From contig NZ_CP139137.1 in assembly GCF_034047335.1 (NCBI RefSeq), positions 496,001-560,000 on the forward strand: 64,000 bases of DNA. Reading direction: 5' to 3'. Under the pieces are notes generated by a model. It did not search any database. It had not been told where the DNA came from and saw nothing but the letters and a program-made list of their open reading frames with translations. Both the position numbers and the translations under genes were made by a program. This stretch comes from Chryseobacterium sp. JJR-5R (GTDB lineage Bacteria; Bacteroidota; Bacteroidia; Flavobacteriales; Weeksellaceae). Below are positions 34,915 through 42,184 of this stretch, piece by piece (within the stretch, counting starts at the first letter, position 1; every line of letters starts with the position of its first letter).

Positions 34915-36333
34915 TTATCTTCTGATTTTAGATAAGAGCATCCCCTTCTCGGAATAGATCAGGACAGCAGTGTATACCAGGAACAGGAAGTTTCCGATCC
35001 ATAAGTTATAATCAAAAAAGCCTACGATCACATAGCTGAAGATTGCCAAGAGAATGATAAAAAAAGAAACTTTCTTCATCCTGTATGGAATAGGATAATA
35101 TTTCTGACCCAGCCAATAAGAAAGGATCATCATCAGAAAATAAGCTGCCAAAGTTATCCATGCTGAAACCATAAATCCGTATTCTTTTAAAAATATAAGA
35201 TTTAAAATTATGGTAATAATGGCTCCCGTCCATGAAATATATGTTCCGATCCTGGTTCTGTCGGTTACTTTATACCATGTCGAAAGATTGTAATAAATTC
35301 CGAAGAACAGGTTGGCAATTACAATGACCGGGATGATGTTCAGTGCTACCCAGTAAGAACTGTTCGGTACCAGTAAAAGTTTGATCCATGAAACATTGGC
35401 AATAATTCCGAGAGCTACCACTGATGCGAAAAATGAAAAATACTCCGTTACTTTTGCATAAGTAAGCTTTGCATTTTCACTCTGCATCTGTTTAAAGAAA
35501 AACGGTTCGATTCCCATTCTGTAAGCAGTAACGAAAAGCGTCATAAGTACCGCCATTTTATAACAGCCTCCATAAGCTCCCGCATCACCGGCATCAATAA
35601 TAAATTTCTGTATAAACTTATCAAAGTTTTCATTTACCATAAAAGCGAGGCCGGCAATCATGATCGGCCATGAATATCTGATCATTTGCAGAAAAAGCGC
35701 TTTTGAAAACTGAAATCTTATCTTCAGGATAACCGGCATCACCAGTAAAACGCCTAAAGCACTTGCTGCTAAATTGCTGTAGAAAGGGTATGATACTTTT
35801 TCCTTTAAACCCAGTTTTAAACTTAATTCCTGCGGAATGTAAAGGAATAAGGAAATAGCAAGAACACTCTGGAAAACAGCCTGAATCACCCTTACTGCAG
35901 TATATTTTATCGGCCTGTTATTGAACCTGAACCAGGCCAGCGGGATGACGAGGATATTATCAAAAAATGCAATCCATGCAAACCATCTGATAAATTCAGG
36001 AGTTTGCGAGTATCCGAAAATATCGGCGATCGGCTGATTAAATAATAAAACCAATGCTAAAAAGACGGTGGATAAACCTGTAAGGAACCAAAATGAAGTA
36101 TTGAACACTTTCTGTTCATTATCTTTATTGGAGGAAAACCGGAAATAAGCGGTTTCAAAACCGAAAGAAAGGACGATATTAACAAATGAAATCAATGCAT
36201 AAAGATTGGTGAAAATCGCAAAGTCTTCATTATTTATATTTTTTATAAACAAATAATTAAGCAATACGACTATAATTCTCGGCATGATTGCCCCAATTCC
36301 ATATATAATAGTCTCGTTCAGAAGTTTTTTCAT
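34915..36333 (-). CDS. Polysaccharide/oligosaccharide flippase (MOP superfamily)
   Basis: The 472-residue inner-membrane protein has about 12-14 hydrophobic segments spread over its length, beginning LLNETIIYGIGAIMPRIIV. The plan fits the polysaccharide transporter family (Wzx-like) that flips lipid-linked sugar units. No catalytic motif is expected. The nucleotidyltransferase gene lies 137 bases downstream on the same strand, which suggests a shared role in a surface glycan, although no glycosyltransferases are next to them. A perfect TACATTTG -7 box lies upstream at 36395-36402 on the minus strand. Confidence 0.85.
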   Translation of the reverse strand: MKKLLNETIIYGIGAIMPRIIVVLLNYLFIKNINNEDFAIFTNLYALISFVNIVLSFGFETAYFRFSSNKDNEQKVFNTSFWFLTGLSTVFLALVLLFNQPIADIFGYSQTPEFIRWFAWIAFFDNILVIPLAWFRFNNRPIKYTAVRVIQAVFQSVLAISLFLYIPQELSLKLGLKEKVSYPFYSNLAASALGVLLVMPVILKIRFQFSKALFLQMIRYSWPIMIAGLAFMVNENFDKFIQKFIIDAGDAGAYGGCYKMAVLMTLFVTAYRMGIEPFFFKQMQSENAKLTYAKVTEYFSFFASVVALGIIANVSWIKLLLVPNSSYWVALNIIPVIVIANLFFGIYYNLSTWYKVTDRTRIGTYISWTGAIITIILNLIFLKEYGFMVSAWITLAAYFLMMILSYWLGQKYYPIPYRMKKVSFFIILLAIFSYVIVGFFDYNLWIGNFLFLVYTAVLIYSEKGMLLSKIRR

Positions 36334-36394
36334 CTGTTAATTTTATTTTTATCGGTCAGATGGAATCTCTGATTTCAAAAGGTGAAATTTTCTG

Positions 36395-36402
36395 CAAATG
36401 TA
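36395..36402 (-). promoter_or_regulatory. -7 box TACATTTG of the flippase gene
   Basis: A perfect TAnnTTTG match on the minus strand, 61 bases before the flippase ATG. No good TTG is seen upstream. Confidence 0.5.
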
Positions 36403-36455
36403 AATATTTAGAAATTGATTTTTGATTGCCGGCACTAAAATTCGTTCATAAACCT

Positions 36456-36463
36456 TAATTTTG
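36456..36463 (+). promoter_or_regulatory. -7 box TAATTTTG upstream of dihydroorotase
   Basis: A perfect TAnnTTTG match, giving a predicted 5' leader of about 100 bases before the ATG at 36574. The leader is AT-rich, with the small repeat ctcataattcataactt near 36511-36528. Confidence 0.5.
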
Positions 36464-36573
36464 CTTTTACTAAGGCCGGATATGAGAGTTGGGAATTAGG
36501 GATTGCCTGCAACTCATAATTCATAACTTAAAACTGGCTTCTGGTATTTAACCTCTAATTTCTAAAAAAGCAA

Positions 36574-37911
36574 ATGAAGACCTTAATCAAGAACGTAAAA
36601 ATCGTTAACGAAGGACAAATCTCTGAAGGCGACGTGCTCATTGAAAATGATCTGATTTCTAAAATAAGCGTTTCTATCCCGGAAGAAGCAGATCGGGTAA
36701 TTGACGGTTCAGGAAAATATCTTTTGCCTGGCGTTATTGATGACCAGGTACATTTCCGCGAGCCGGGCCTGACCCATAAAGGCGATATTGAAACAGAATC
36801 CCGGGCTGCTGTTGCCGGCGGAATTACCAGCTTTATCGATCAGCCGAATACCGTTCCGAATGCGGTAACACAGGAGCTGTTAGCGGATAAATACGAAACT
36901 GCTTCCCGAAAAGCATATGCCAATTATGGTTTCATGATGGGCGGAACCAATAACAACCTGGAAGAGGTGCTGAAAACGAATCCGCGGAATGTTCCCGGCA
37001 TCAAGCTGTTCCTGGGTTCTTCCACGGGAAACATGCTGGTAGATAATCCTGAAACGCTTGAAAATATTTTCAGCCATACCAAGATGCTGATTGCGGTTCA
37101 CTGTGAAGACGAAGCGACGATTAAAGCCAATACCCAGAAATATATGGATGAATACGGTGAAGACATTCCTGTAAAATTCCACCACCTGATCAGGAGTGAA
37201 GAGGCCTGTTACAAATCCTCTTCAAAAGCGGTTGAACTGGCGGAAAAAACCGGGGCCCGGCTTCATGTTTTCCATTTGTCAACAGCAAAAGAAATGGAGC
37301 TTTTCAGAAACGATATTCCTTTAAAAGATAAAAAAATCACGGCAGAAGTCTGTGTCCACCATCTTACTTTTACCAATGAAGACTATGAAACGAAAGGCGG
37401 CCTGATTAAATGGAATCCTGCAGTGAAGACACAGGAAGATAAAGACGGGCTTTGGGAAGCGCTGCTGGATGACCGGATTGACGTAATAGCAACGGATCAT
37501 GCGCCTCACACATGGGAGGAGAAACAGAATGTGTACACCAAGTGCCCTTCAGGTGCGCCGCTGGTTCAGCATGCTCTGGTGGTAATGCTGGAAAACTATA
37601 AAAACGGTAAAATTTCTTTAGAGAAAATCGTTGAAAAGATGTGCCACAACCCGGCTATTCTTTTCAGGATTGAGAAAAGAGGCTTTGTGAGGGAAGGATA
37701 TAAGGCAGATCTGGTTCTGACGGACCTCGATGCAAGCTGGACGGTTAACAAGGAAAATATCCTTTACAAATGCGGATGGAGCCCGCTGGAAGGAACGGAA
37801 TTCCATTCTAAAGTTACCCATACTTTTGTCAACGGGAACCTCGTATATGATAACGGGAAAATCAATGAGCAAAAATCCGGGGAACGGCTGCTCTTTGAAA
37901 CTGAAGCATAA
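36574..37911 (+). CDS. pyrC: Dihydroorotase, class I
   Basis: The 445-residue protein has the amidohydrolase plan: composite beta-sandwich from N- and C-termini around a metal-dependent barrel. It cyclises carbamoyl-aspartate to dihydroorotate in pyrimidine synthesis. Segments are LPGVIDDQVHFREPGLTHKG (about 50-69), AVHCEDEATI (about 171), HVFHLSTAKE (about 231) and the catalytic ATDHAPHTWEEK (about 308). The first metal motif, usually HxH, is QVH here, so one zinc ligand is replaced by Gln; other Bacteroidota enzymes may share this. It is a single-gene unit followed by a terminator at 37915-37942. Confidence 0.88.
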   Translation: MKTLIKNVKIVNEGQISEGDVLIENDLISKISVSIPEEADRVIDGSGKYLLPGVIDDQVHFREPGLTHKGDIETESRAAVAGGITSFIDQPNTVPNAVTQELLADKYETASRKAYANYGFMMGGTNNNLEEVLKTNPRNVPGIKLFLGSSTGNMLVDNPETLENIFSHTKMLIAVHCEDEATIKANTQKYMDEYGEDIPVKFHHLIRSEEACYKSSSKAVELAEKTGARLHVFHLSTAKEMELFRNDIPLKDKKITAEVCVHHLTFTNEDYETKGGLIKWNPAVKTQEDKDGLWEALLDDRIDVIATDHAPHTWEEKQNVYTKCPSGAPLVQHALVVMLENYKNGKISLEKIVEKMCHNPAILFRIEKRGFVREGYKADLVLTDLDASWTVNKENILYKCGWSPLEGTEFHSKVTHTFVNGNLVYDNGKINEQKSGERLLFETEA

Positions 37912-37914
37912 TTG

Positions 37915-37942
37915 AAAGGCTGCAAATACAATTGCAGCCTTT
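37915..37942 (+). terminator. Terminator after dihydroorotase
   Basis: An 11-bp perfect stem (aaaggctgcaa / ttgcagccttt), followed by AATTTT. Confidence 0.8.
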
Positions 37943-37950
37943 AATTTTAA

Positions 37951-38009
37951 ATCTCCGGCAGATTACGGAAATAGATATCTGTAGAAAATCTGCTTAATCT
38001 GCCGGAGAT
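37951..38009. repeat. Long inverted repeat, 15-bp arms
   Basis: ATCTCCGGCAGATTA at 37951-37965 is perfectly complementary to 37995-38009, with a 29-base spacer that itself contains AGATATCT. It lies between convergent genes after a normal terminator, so it is probably a dispersed intergenic repeat rather than a second terminator. Confidence 0.7.
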
Positions 38010-38036
38010 CACTCCATCAATTCACTCATTTATGAT

Positions 38037-38639
38037 TTAATCAATCATGATATTTTCAATTGCTTTTTCTAAAGCGTTTTCCATAATTCCCGGAATTGAC
38101 AGGCCTTCTGCACGAAACACGTTCACATCGGTTACTCCGTAAAAGCCAAAAACATTCCTGACATAAGGCACATTGGCATCATAACTTTGGTAAGGACCTT
38201 CAGAGTAAATATTCCCTGAGGTAAAAGCAACGTATAATTTTTTATTTTCCAGCAGGCCTTTCGGTCCGTTTTCCTCATACCGGAAGGTATATCCGGCCCT
38301 TGAAGTATGGTCAAAATACGATCTGAGCGTTGAAGGGATTGAAAAATTGTACATGGGAGAATCCACTACAATAATATCAGCTTCCTGCAGTTCGGAAATC
38401 AGGCTTTCAGAATACTGGTTAATGGCTTCCTGCTCAGGACTGCGGTTTTCTGCCGGCGTAAAAAATGAGTTGATGTGTACCTCTTCCAGAAAAGGAGCCG
38501 GATTTTTTGTCAGGTCACGCTCTTTTATGCTGCTGCCAGGGTATTTTGCCAGGATTTCCTCTATCACGGCATTTCCTAATTTTCTGCTTGCCGACACTTC
38601 CGTCCTCGGACTTGAAATAATGTGAAGTATACTTTTCAT
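38037..38639 (-). CDS. azoR: FMN-dependent NADH-azoreductase
   Basis: The 200-residue cytosolic flavodoxin-fold enzyme reduces quinones and azo compounds with NADH. The FMN phosphate site is SPRTEVSASRKLG near the N-terminus; DSPMYNFSIPSTLRSYFDH (about residues 94-112) forms the isoalloxazine contact and FTSGNIYSEG the second loop. It is full length for the AzoR family. It is divergent from an HxlR regulator across 111 bases that hold overlapping -7 boxes and operator repeats, the usual layout for thiol- or quinone-responsive control. Confidence 0.92.
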   Translation of the reverse strand: MKSILHIISSPRTEVSASRKLGNAVIEEILAKYPGSSIKERDLTKNPAPFLEEVHINSFFTPAENRSPEQEAINQYSESLISELQEADIIVVDSPMYNFSIPSTLRSYFDHTSRAGYTFRYEENGPKGLLENKKLYVAFTSGNIYSEGPYQSYDANVPYVRNVFGFYGVTDVNVFRAEGLSIPGIMENALEKAIENIMID

Positions 38640-38664
38640 GTTCTTAAAAATTAAATTTCTTCTA

Positions 38665-38721
38665 CAAAATTATGTACATTTGCTAATGAAAAGTTAGCAG
38701 TAAACAAAAGGTTAGCAGTAA
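38665..38721. promoter_or_regulatory. Divergent azoR/hxlR promoters with repeated operator motif
   Basis: Two perfect -7 boxes are present: TACATTTG on the plus strand (38675-38682, toward hxlR) and TAATTTTG on the minus strand (38665-38672, toward azoR). Beside them is the inverted repeat TGCTAA-N7-TTAGCA (38681-38699), and GTTAGCAGTAA occurs twice in direct order (38693-38703 and 38711-38721, 18 bases apart). This is a strong candidate for HxlR binding. Confidence 0.7.
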
Positions 38722-38750
38722 CCTTTCAGTTAGTGATTAATAGGAAATTT

Positions 38751-39137
38751 ATGGAAAACGCTGTTATATCAGAAGAGTCTATGCATGGCGGAAGATGTTC
38801 GGAAAATCTTTCTTCCGTAGAAGATGCCCTGTATGTTATCGGCGGCAAATGGAAACTTAAAATTATCATTGTACTGCAGGAACACGGCAGCATCCGTTTC
38901 AATGAACTGCAGAGAACCATTACCGGGATTTCGGCAAGGGTGCTTTCCAATGAATTAAAGGACCTTGAACTTAACGGTTTTGTCAAAAGAATTGTTCATG
39001 CCGAACAGACGCCTGTTATCGTAGAATATGTTTCCACAGATTACAGCAGGACCCTGAAAAATACGATTACGGCACTTTCTGAATGGGGCAGGACCCACAA
39101 GCAGAATATCAGGGAAGATGTATTTGATAAGCCGTAG
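38751..39137 (+). CDS. HxlR-family transcriptional regulator
   Basis: I chose the ATG at 38751 over the GTG at 38733, since the ATG is the better codon and the region before it holds no conserved residues. The product of 128 residues is a winged-helix HxlR protein: a Cys before the domain (GGRCSENLSS), then ALYVIGGKWKLKIIIVL, the recognition helix region FNELQRTITGISARVLSNEL and the wing with KRIVHAEQTPVIVEYVSTD. The Cys in GGRCS is at the position where HxlR/YodB members sense thiol-reactive compounds. It most likely controls azoR and itself. Confidence 0.9.
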   Translation: MENAVISEESMHGGRCSENLSSVEDALYVIGGKWKLKIIIVLQEHGSIRFNELQRTITGISARVLSNELKDLELNGFVKRIVHAEQTPVIVEYVSTDYSRTLKNTITALSEWGRTHKQNIREDVFDKP

Positions 39138-39148
39138 GTTTCCGGCTG

Positions 39149-40060
39149 TCAGTTGAAAGACTTCCTGAATTCCAAAGGTGAAATCTCAGTTTTCGCTTTA
39201 AACAATTTGCTGAAAGACTGAGAATGTTCAAACCCTAATTCATAAGCAATCTCACTTACGGAAAGCTCAGTTGTTGACAGCTTTTCTTTGGCTTTCTCAA
39301 TGAGTTTTTCGTGGATAATTTGCTGTGTAGTTTTTCCGGTCAGTGTTTTCAACAGATTCCGCATATATGGCGGAGACATCTTTAATTCATCCGAAAGAAA
39401 CTGTACGCTCGGCAAGCCTTTTTCCTTAAAATCGTCTCTTTCAAAATAATCATTAAGCAAAACTTCTAATTTTTCTAAAACCTGGTGATGCGTTTTGTGA
39501 CGGGTGATAAACTGGCGCTGATAAAACCGTTCGGAATAATTCAGAAGTGTTTCCAGCTGGGAGATAATGATATTCTGGCTAAACGCATCAATGTTTGATT
39601 GATATTCTTCTTTAATATTTTCAATGATCTGCAGGACCTTTATTTCTTCGTCTCCGGATAAAAACAAAGCTTCATGCACAGAATAATCAAAAAATTCATA
39701 TTTTCTGATGGCGCCTGCCATTGCCGTATTCCATAGAAAGTCCGGATGAACCATCAGCATCCATCCGGATGGGTTTTTACCTTTTTCTTCTCTTGTAATG
39801 CTCAGGACCTGATGCGGTGCCATACAGAACATTACGCCTTCATCAAAATCATAATCTTTCTGCCCGTATCTGTATTGGTGGCCCATGTCTCTTTTCACAG
39901 CAATCATATAAAAGTCAAAGATCAAATTCTGCCTGCCGGGTTCCGTCTGTTCCATATCATCGAAACTGATCACGCTGATCAGCGGATGCTTTGGTTTTGG
40001 CAAACCCCGTAAAGTGTGGAATTGGGAAACGGTTTTAATTCTTATCGGCGTGTCAGACAT
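39149..40060 (-). CDS. AraC-family transcriptional regulator (paralogue 1)
   Basis: The 303-residue protein has an N-terminal sensor part of about 190 residues (KTVSQFHTLRGLPKPKHPL at the start) and a C-terminal AraC DNA-binding domain with two helix-turn-helix motifs: VQFLSDELKMSPPYMRNLL and LSVSEIAYELGFEHSQSFSK. It is closely similar over its whole length to the regulator at 41104-41997, most of all at the C-terminus. It lies 43 bases downstream of the SDR gene on the same strand and may be co-transcribed with it. The effector is unknown. Confidence 0.9.
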   Translation of the reverse strand: MSDTPIRIKTVSQFHTLRGLPKPKHPLISVISFDDMEQTEPGRQNLIFDFYMIAVKRDMGHQYRYGQKDYDFDEGVMFCMAPHQVLSITREEKGKNPSGWMLMVHPDFLWNTAMAGAIRKYEFFDYSVHEALFLSGDEEIKVLQIIENIKEEYQSNIDAFSQNIIISQLETLLNYSERFYQRQFITRHKTHHQVLEKLEVLLNDYFERDDFKEKGLPSVQFLSDELKMSPPYMRNLLKTLTGKTTQQIIHEKLIEKAKEKLSTTELSVSEIAYELGFEHSQSFSKLFKAKTEISPLEFRKSFN

Positions 40061-40103
40061 CGGTTGAATATTTAATGAAATTTAATGAATATAAAGGTAC
40101 AGA

Positions 40104-41003
40104 TTATTGGGGTCCAGTGAAATAAGCATCACTTTTCAAATCTTCCATCAAAGTCTGATGTTGCGGTTTCCAGCCTAAAACTGATTTTGTTTCTTCGCTC
40201 GAAGTCAGGTTGTTAAGTTTTGAAAAATGCGCAAACCATCCGAAATGTTCTGCCGCTTCATCATTGGTAAGGGAAACAAGGGGAACCTGTAATCTGTCTG
40301 AGATATAGGCTGCAATATCTTTAAACGGAATTCCCTGCTCTCCAACGGCATGGTACCTTGTTCCGCTTTCAAAAGGCTTTTCCAAAGCCAGCCGATACAG
40401 TTTTGCAGCATCCGATTTGTGAACTGCCGGCCATAAATTATGACCGCCATTGACTACGGCAGATCTGCCTTTTTCTTTTGCAATTCTTATCAATGTCGGA
40501 ACAAAGCCAATAACATCACCTTTCCCGTGAACTGAAGGAGATAATCTTACAACAGCTACTTTCACCCCTTTTCCGGCTACCGCATCAGCGGCGTTTTCTG
40601 TTGCAATTCTGGGATGTGGGTTTACCGAACGGTCTGTTTCTGTTGTAAGCCCGTCTTTGGAAAAAAGTGCAGTCCCGGAAGTGATTAGAAAAGGTTTATC
40701 GGTTCCCTGTAAAGCTTCGCCAATGGCTTTTATCACTTGTCCGTCAAGTTTACACATTTCTTCAAATCGGGTAAAATCGTGGACAAATCCCAAATGGATC
40801 ACTGCATCTGAAGCGGCGGCTCCGGATTTTAAGCTTTCAAAATCATTTAAATCTCCCCGGTGCGCCCTAGCTCCGGCTGCCATCAGTTTATGTGCTGATT
40901 CTTCCGAACGGGCCAATCCCAAAACCTCGTGTCCGTTGGCTAATAATTCCTGTACTACGGCAGTTCCTACAAAACCTGTAGCGCCTGTAACAAATACTTT
41001 CAT
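40104..41003 (-). CDS. NAD(P)-dependent SDR/epimerase-like oxidoreductase
   Basis: I placed the start at 41003 where the Rossmann fold begins (KVFVTGATGFVGTAVVQEL, with the TGxxGxxG motif); the frame extends upstream to 41210 but would run through the promoter and into the AraC gene. The product of 299 residues has the extended SDR pattern, with ARAHRGDLNDFESL as the segment after the second strand and a substrate domain containing VRLSPSVHGKG. The canonical YxxxK is not obvious, so it is likely an atypical extended SDR. Two direct repeats with a 21-base period lie in its promoter. It lies between two AraC paralogues. Confidence 0.82.
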   Translation of the reverse strand: MKVFVTGATGFVGTAVVQELLANGHEVLGLARSEESAHKLMAAGARAHRGDLNDFESLKSGAAASDAVIHLGFVHDFTRFEEMCKLDGQVIKAIGEALQGTDKPFLITSGTALFSKDGLTTETDRSVNPHPRIATENAADAVAGKGVKVAVVRLSPSVHGKGDVIGFVPTLIRIAKEKGRSAVVNGGHNLWPAVHKSDAAKLYRLALEKPFESGTRYHAVGEQGIPFKDIAAYISDRLQVPLVSLTNDEAAEHFGWFAHFSKLNNLTSSEETKSVLGWKPQHQTLMEDLKSDAYFTGPQ

Positions 41004-41025
41004 TGTATATCTGATTTTTATAATG

Positions 41026-41090
41026 CAAAGTTGGGGTTTCGCTTCGTCACTCTTGTAGCCGAAAAGTATTTTCCTGTAGCCGAAAGGTAT
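41026..41090 (-). promoter_or_regulatory. SDR promoter with 21-base direct repeats
   Basis: On the minus strand ATACYTTTCGGCTACARG occurs twice (plus-strand 41052-41069 and 41073-41090), start to start 21 bases, two helical turns. The -7 box CAACTTTG (41026-41033, one mismatch) lies just downstream. This fits AraC-type activation. Confidence 0.65.
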
Positions 41091-41103
41091 CGGACTGTGC
41101 AGT

Positions 41104-41997
41104 TTAATTAAAAGACTGCCTGAATTCCAGAGGTGATCTGTTGGTTTTCTTTTTAAAAAGGGTACTGAAGGACTGCGAATGTTCAAATCCCAGCTGGTAG
41201 GCAATCTCACTCACGGATAGTTCTGTGGTCGAAAGTTTTTCTTTGGCCTTGCTGATGAGCTTTTCGTGGATGTGCTGTTGTGTATTCTGCCCGGTATGCA
41301 CCCGTAACAGGTCGCTGAGGTAATTCGGTGAAAGGTTCATGGCTTCGGCAATATGATGAACGGTCAACAGCCCTTTCTCCAAAGAATCCCTGTCAAAATA
41401 GTCATTCAGGAACTTCTCAAATTTTATCAGCAACTGATGGTTATTGTTTTTTCTGGTGATGAACTGCCTCTCGTAAAAACGGTTGGAATACTGCAGGAGC
41501 AATTCGATCTGGGATAAGATGATCTCCTGGGTATGCGGATCAATATGCTGGCATTCTTTATCGATTTTAAAAAGGATTTCGATCAGGTTGTGTTCTTCGT
41601 CTTCAGACAGATGCAAAGCTTCATTTACGGCATACGAGAAAAACCCGAAACCCGAGATGGTGTTTGCCAGAGGGTGCTTCAGCAAAAAATCTTCATGAAA
41701 GACCAACAAATATCCGGAACCGCATTCCATATTCTGCAAATCCAAATACTGGACCTGATTGGGGGCTGTAAAACTCAGAACTCCCTTATCGTAATCGTAG
41801 TGCTGCTGCCCGTATTTTATTTTTCCTGTTGCATTTCTTTTTAAGGCAACGCAGTAAAACCTGTTGACAAAGCCTTTCCAGGTATCATCCTCAAGGAAAA
41901 TGCTTTCAGAGAGGTCGATAACACTTACCATGGGATGCTTCGGCTCAGGAAGCGAAAGCAATTTATGAAATGCGGAAATAGATGGAATGGTATTCAT
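41104..41997 (-). CDS. AraC-family transcriptional regulator (paralogue 2)
   Basis: The 297-residue protein has the same plan as the regulator at 39149-40060: start IPSISAFHKLLSLPEPKHPM, and C-terminal AraC domain with VHHIAEAMNLSPNYLSDLL and LSVSEIAYQLGFEHSQSFST. The last 50 residues of the two are almost identical, so they arose by duplication. It is 100 bases upstream of the SDR gene, and the phased repeats upstream of the SDR are its best candidate target. Its own upstream region carries a GC-rich intergenic repeat (42024-42105). Confidence 0.9.
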   Translation of the reverse strand: MNTIPSISAFHKLLSLPEPKHPMVSVIDLSESIFLEDDTWKGFVNRFYCVALKRNATGKIKYGQQHYDYDKGVLSFTAPNQVQYLDLQNMECGSGYLLVFHEDFLLKHPLANTISGFGFFSYAVNEALHLSEDEEHNLIEILFKIDKECQHIDPHTQEIILSQIELLLQYSNRFYERQFITRKNNNHQLLIKFEKFLNDYFDRDSLEKGLLTVHHIAEAMNLSPNYLSDLLRVHTGQNTQQHIHEKLISKAKEKLSTTELSVSEIAYQLGFEHSQSFSTLFKKKTNRSPLEFRQSFN

Positions 41998-42023
41998 AAT
42001 TTTAAACTATTAAATAAATTTTT

Positions 42024-42105
42024 GGGCGCCTTTTTCCGTCTTCCGCTCCCAATCTTTTGTTCGTCGTTCCTTCTCACAAAAGGATTTCCGCTCAAGTCGG
42101 GGCGC
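42024..42105. repeat. GC-rich imperfect palindromic intergenic repeat
   Basis: The ends GCGCC (42026-42030) and GGCGC (42101-42105) are complementary, and inside AATCTTTTG pairs with CAAAAGGATT with one bulge. The pattern (TTCCGCTCCCAATCTTTT at one side, AAAAGGATTTCCGCTCAA at the other) resembles dispersed elements I know from other flavobacterial genomes. Only one copy is in the window. Confidence 0.6.
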
Positions 42106-42122
42106 GATCGTATTCCGCCATA

Positions 42123-42156
42123 AAACCTAACAGGTTTTCAAAAACCTGTTAGGTTT
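42123..42156 (-). terminator. Terminator hairpin after the aldo/keto reductase gene
   Basis: A 16-bp perfect stem (aaacctaacaggtttt / aaaacctgttaggttt) with a minimal loop, just downstream of the AKR stop on the minus strand. Confidence 0.85.
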
Positions 42157-42184
42157 AGTTATTCTCACCAATTAAAGTTACACA

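Noticed and set aside
35490..35520. tRNA-like GGTTCGATTCC
   Set aside because: A chance T-loop-like sequence inside the flippase coding region; no acceptor stem or cloverleaf around it.
41004..41210. N-terminal extension of the SDR protein
   Set aside because: It would overlap the AraC gene and encode the phased promoter repeats; the Rossmann fold begins at 41003.
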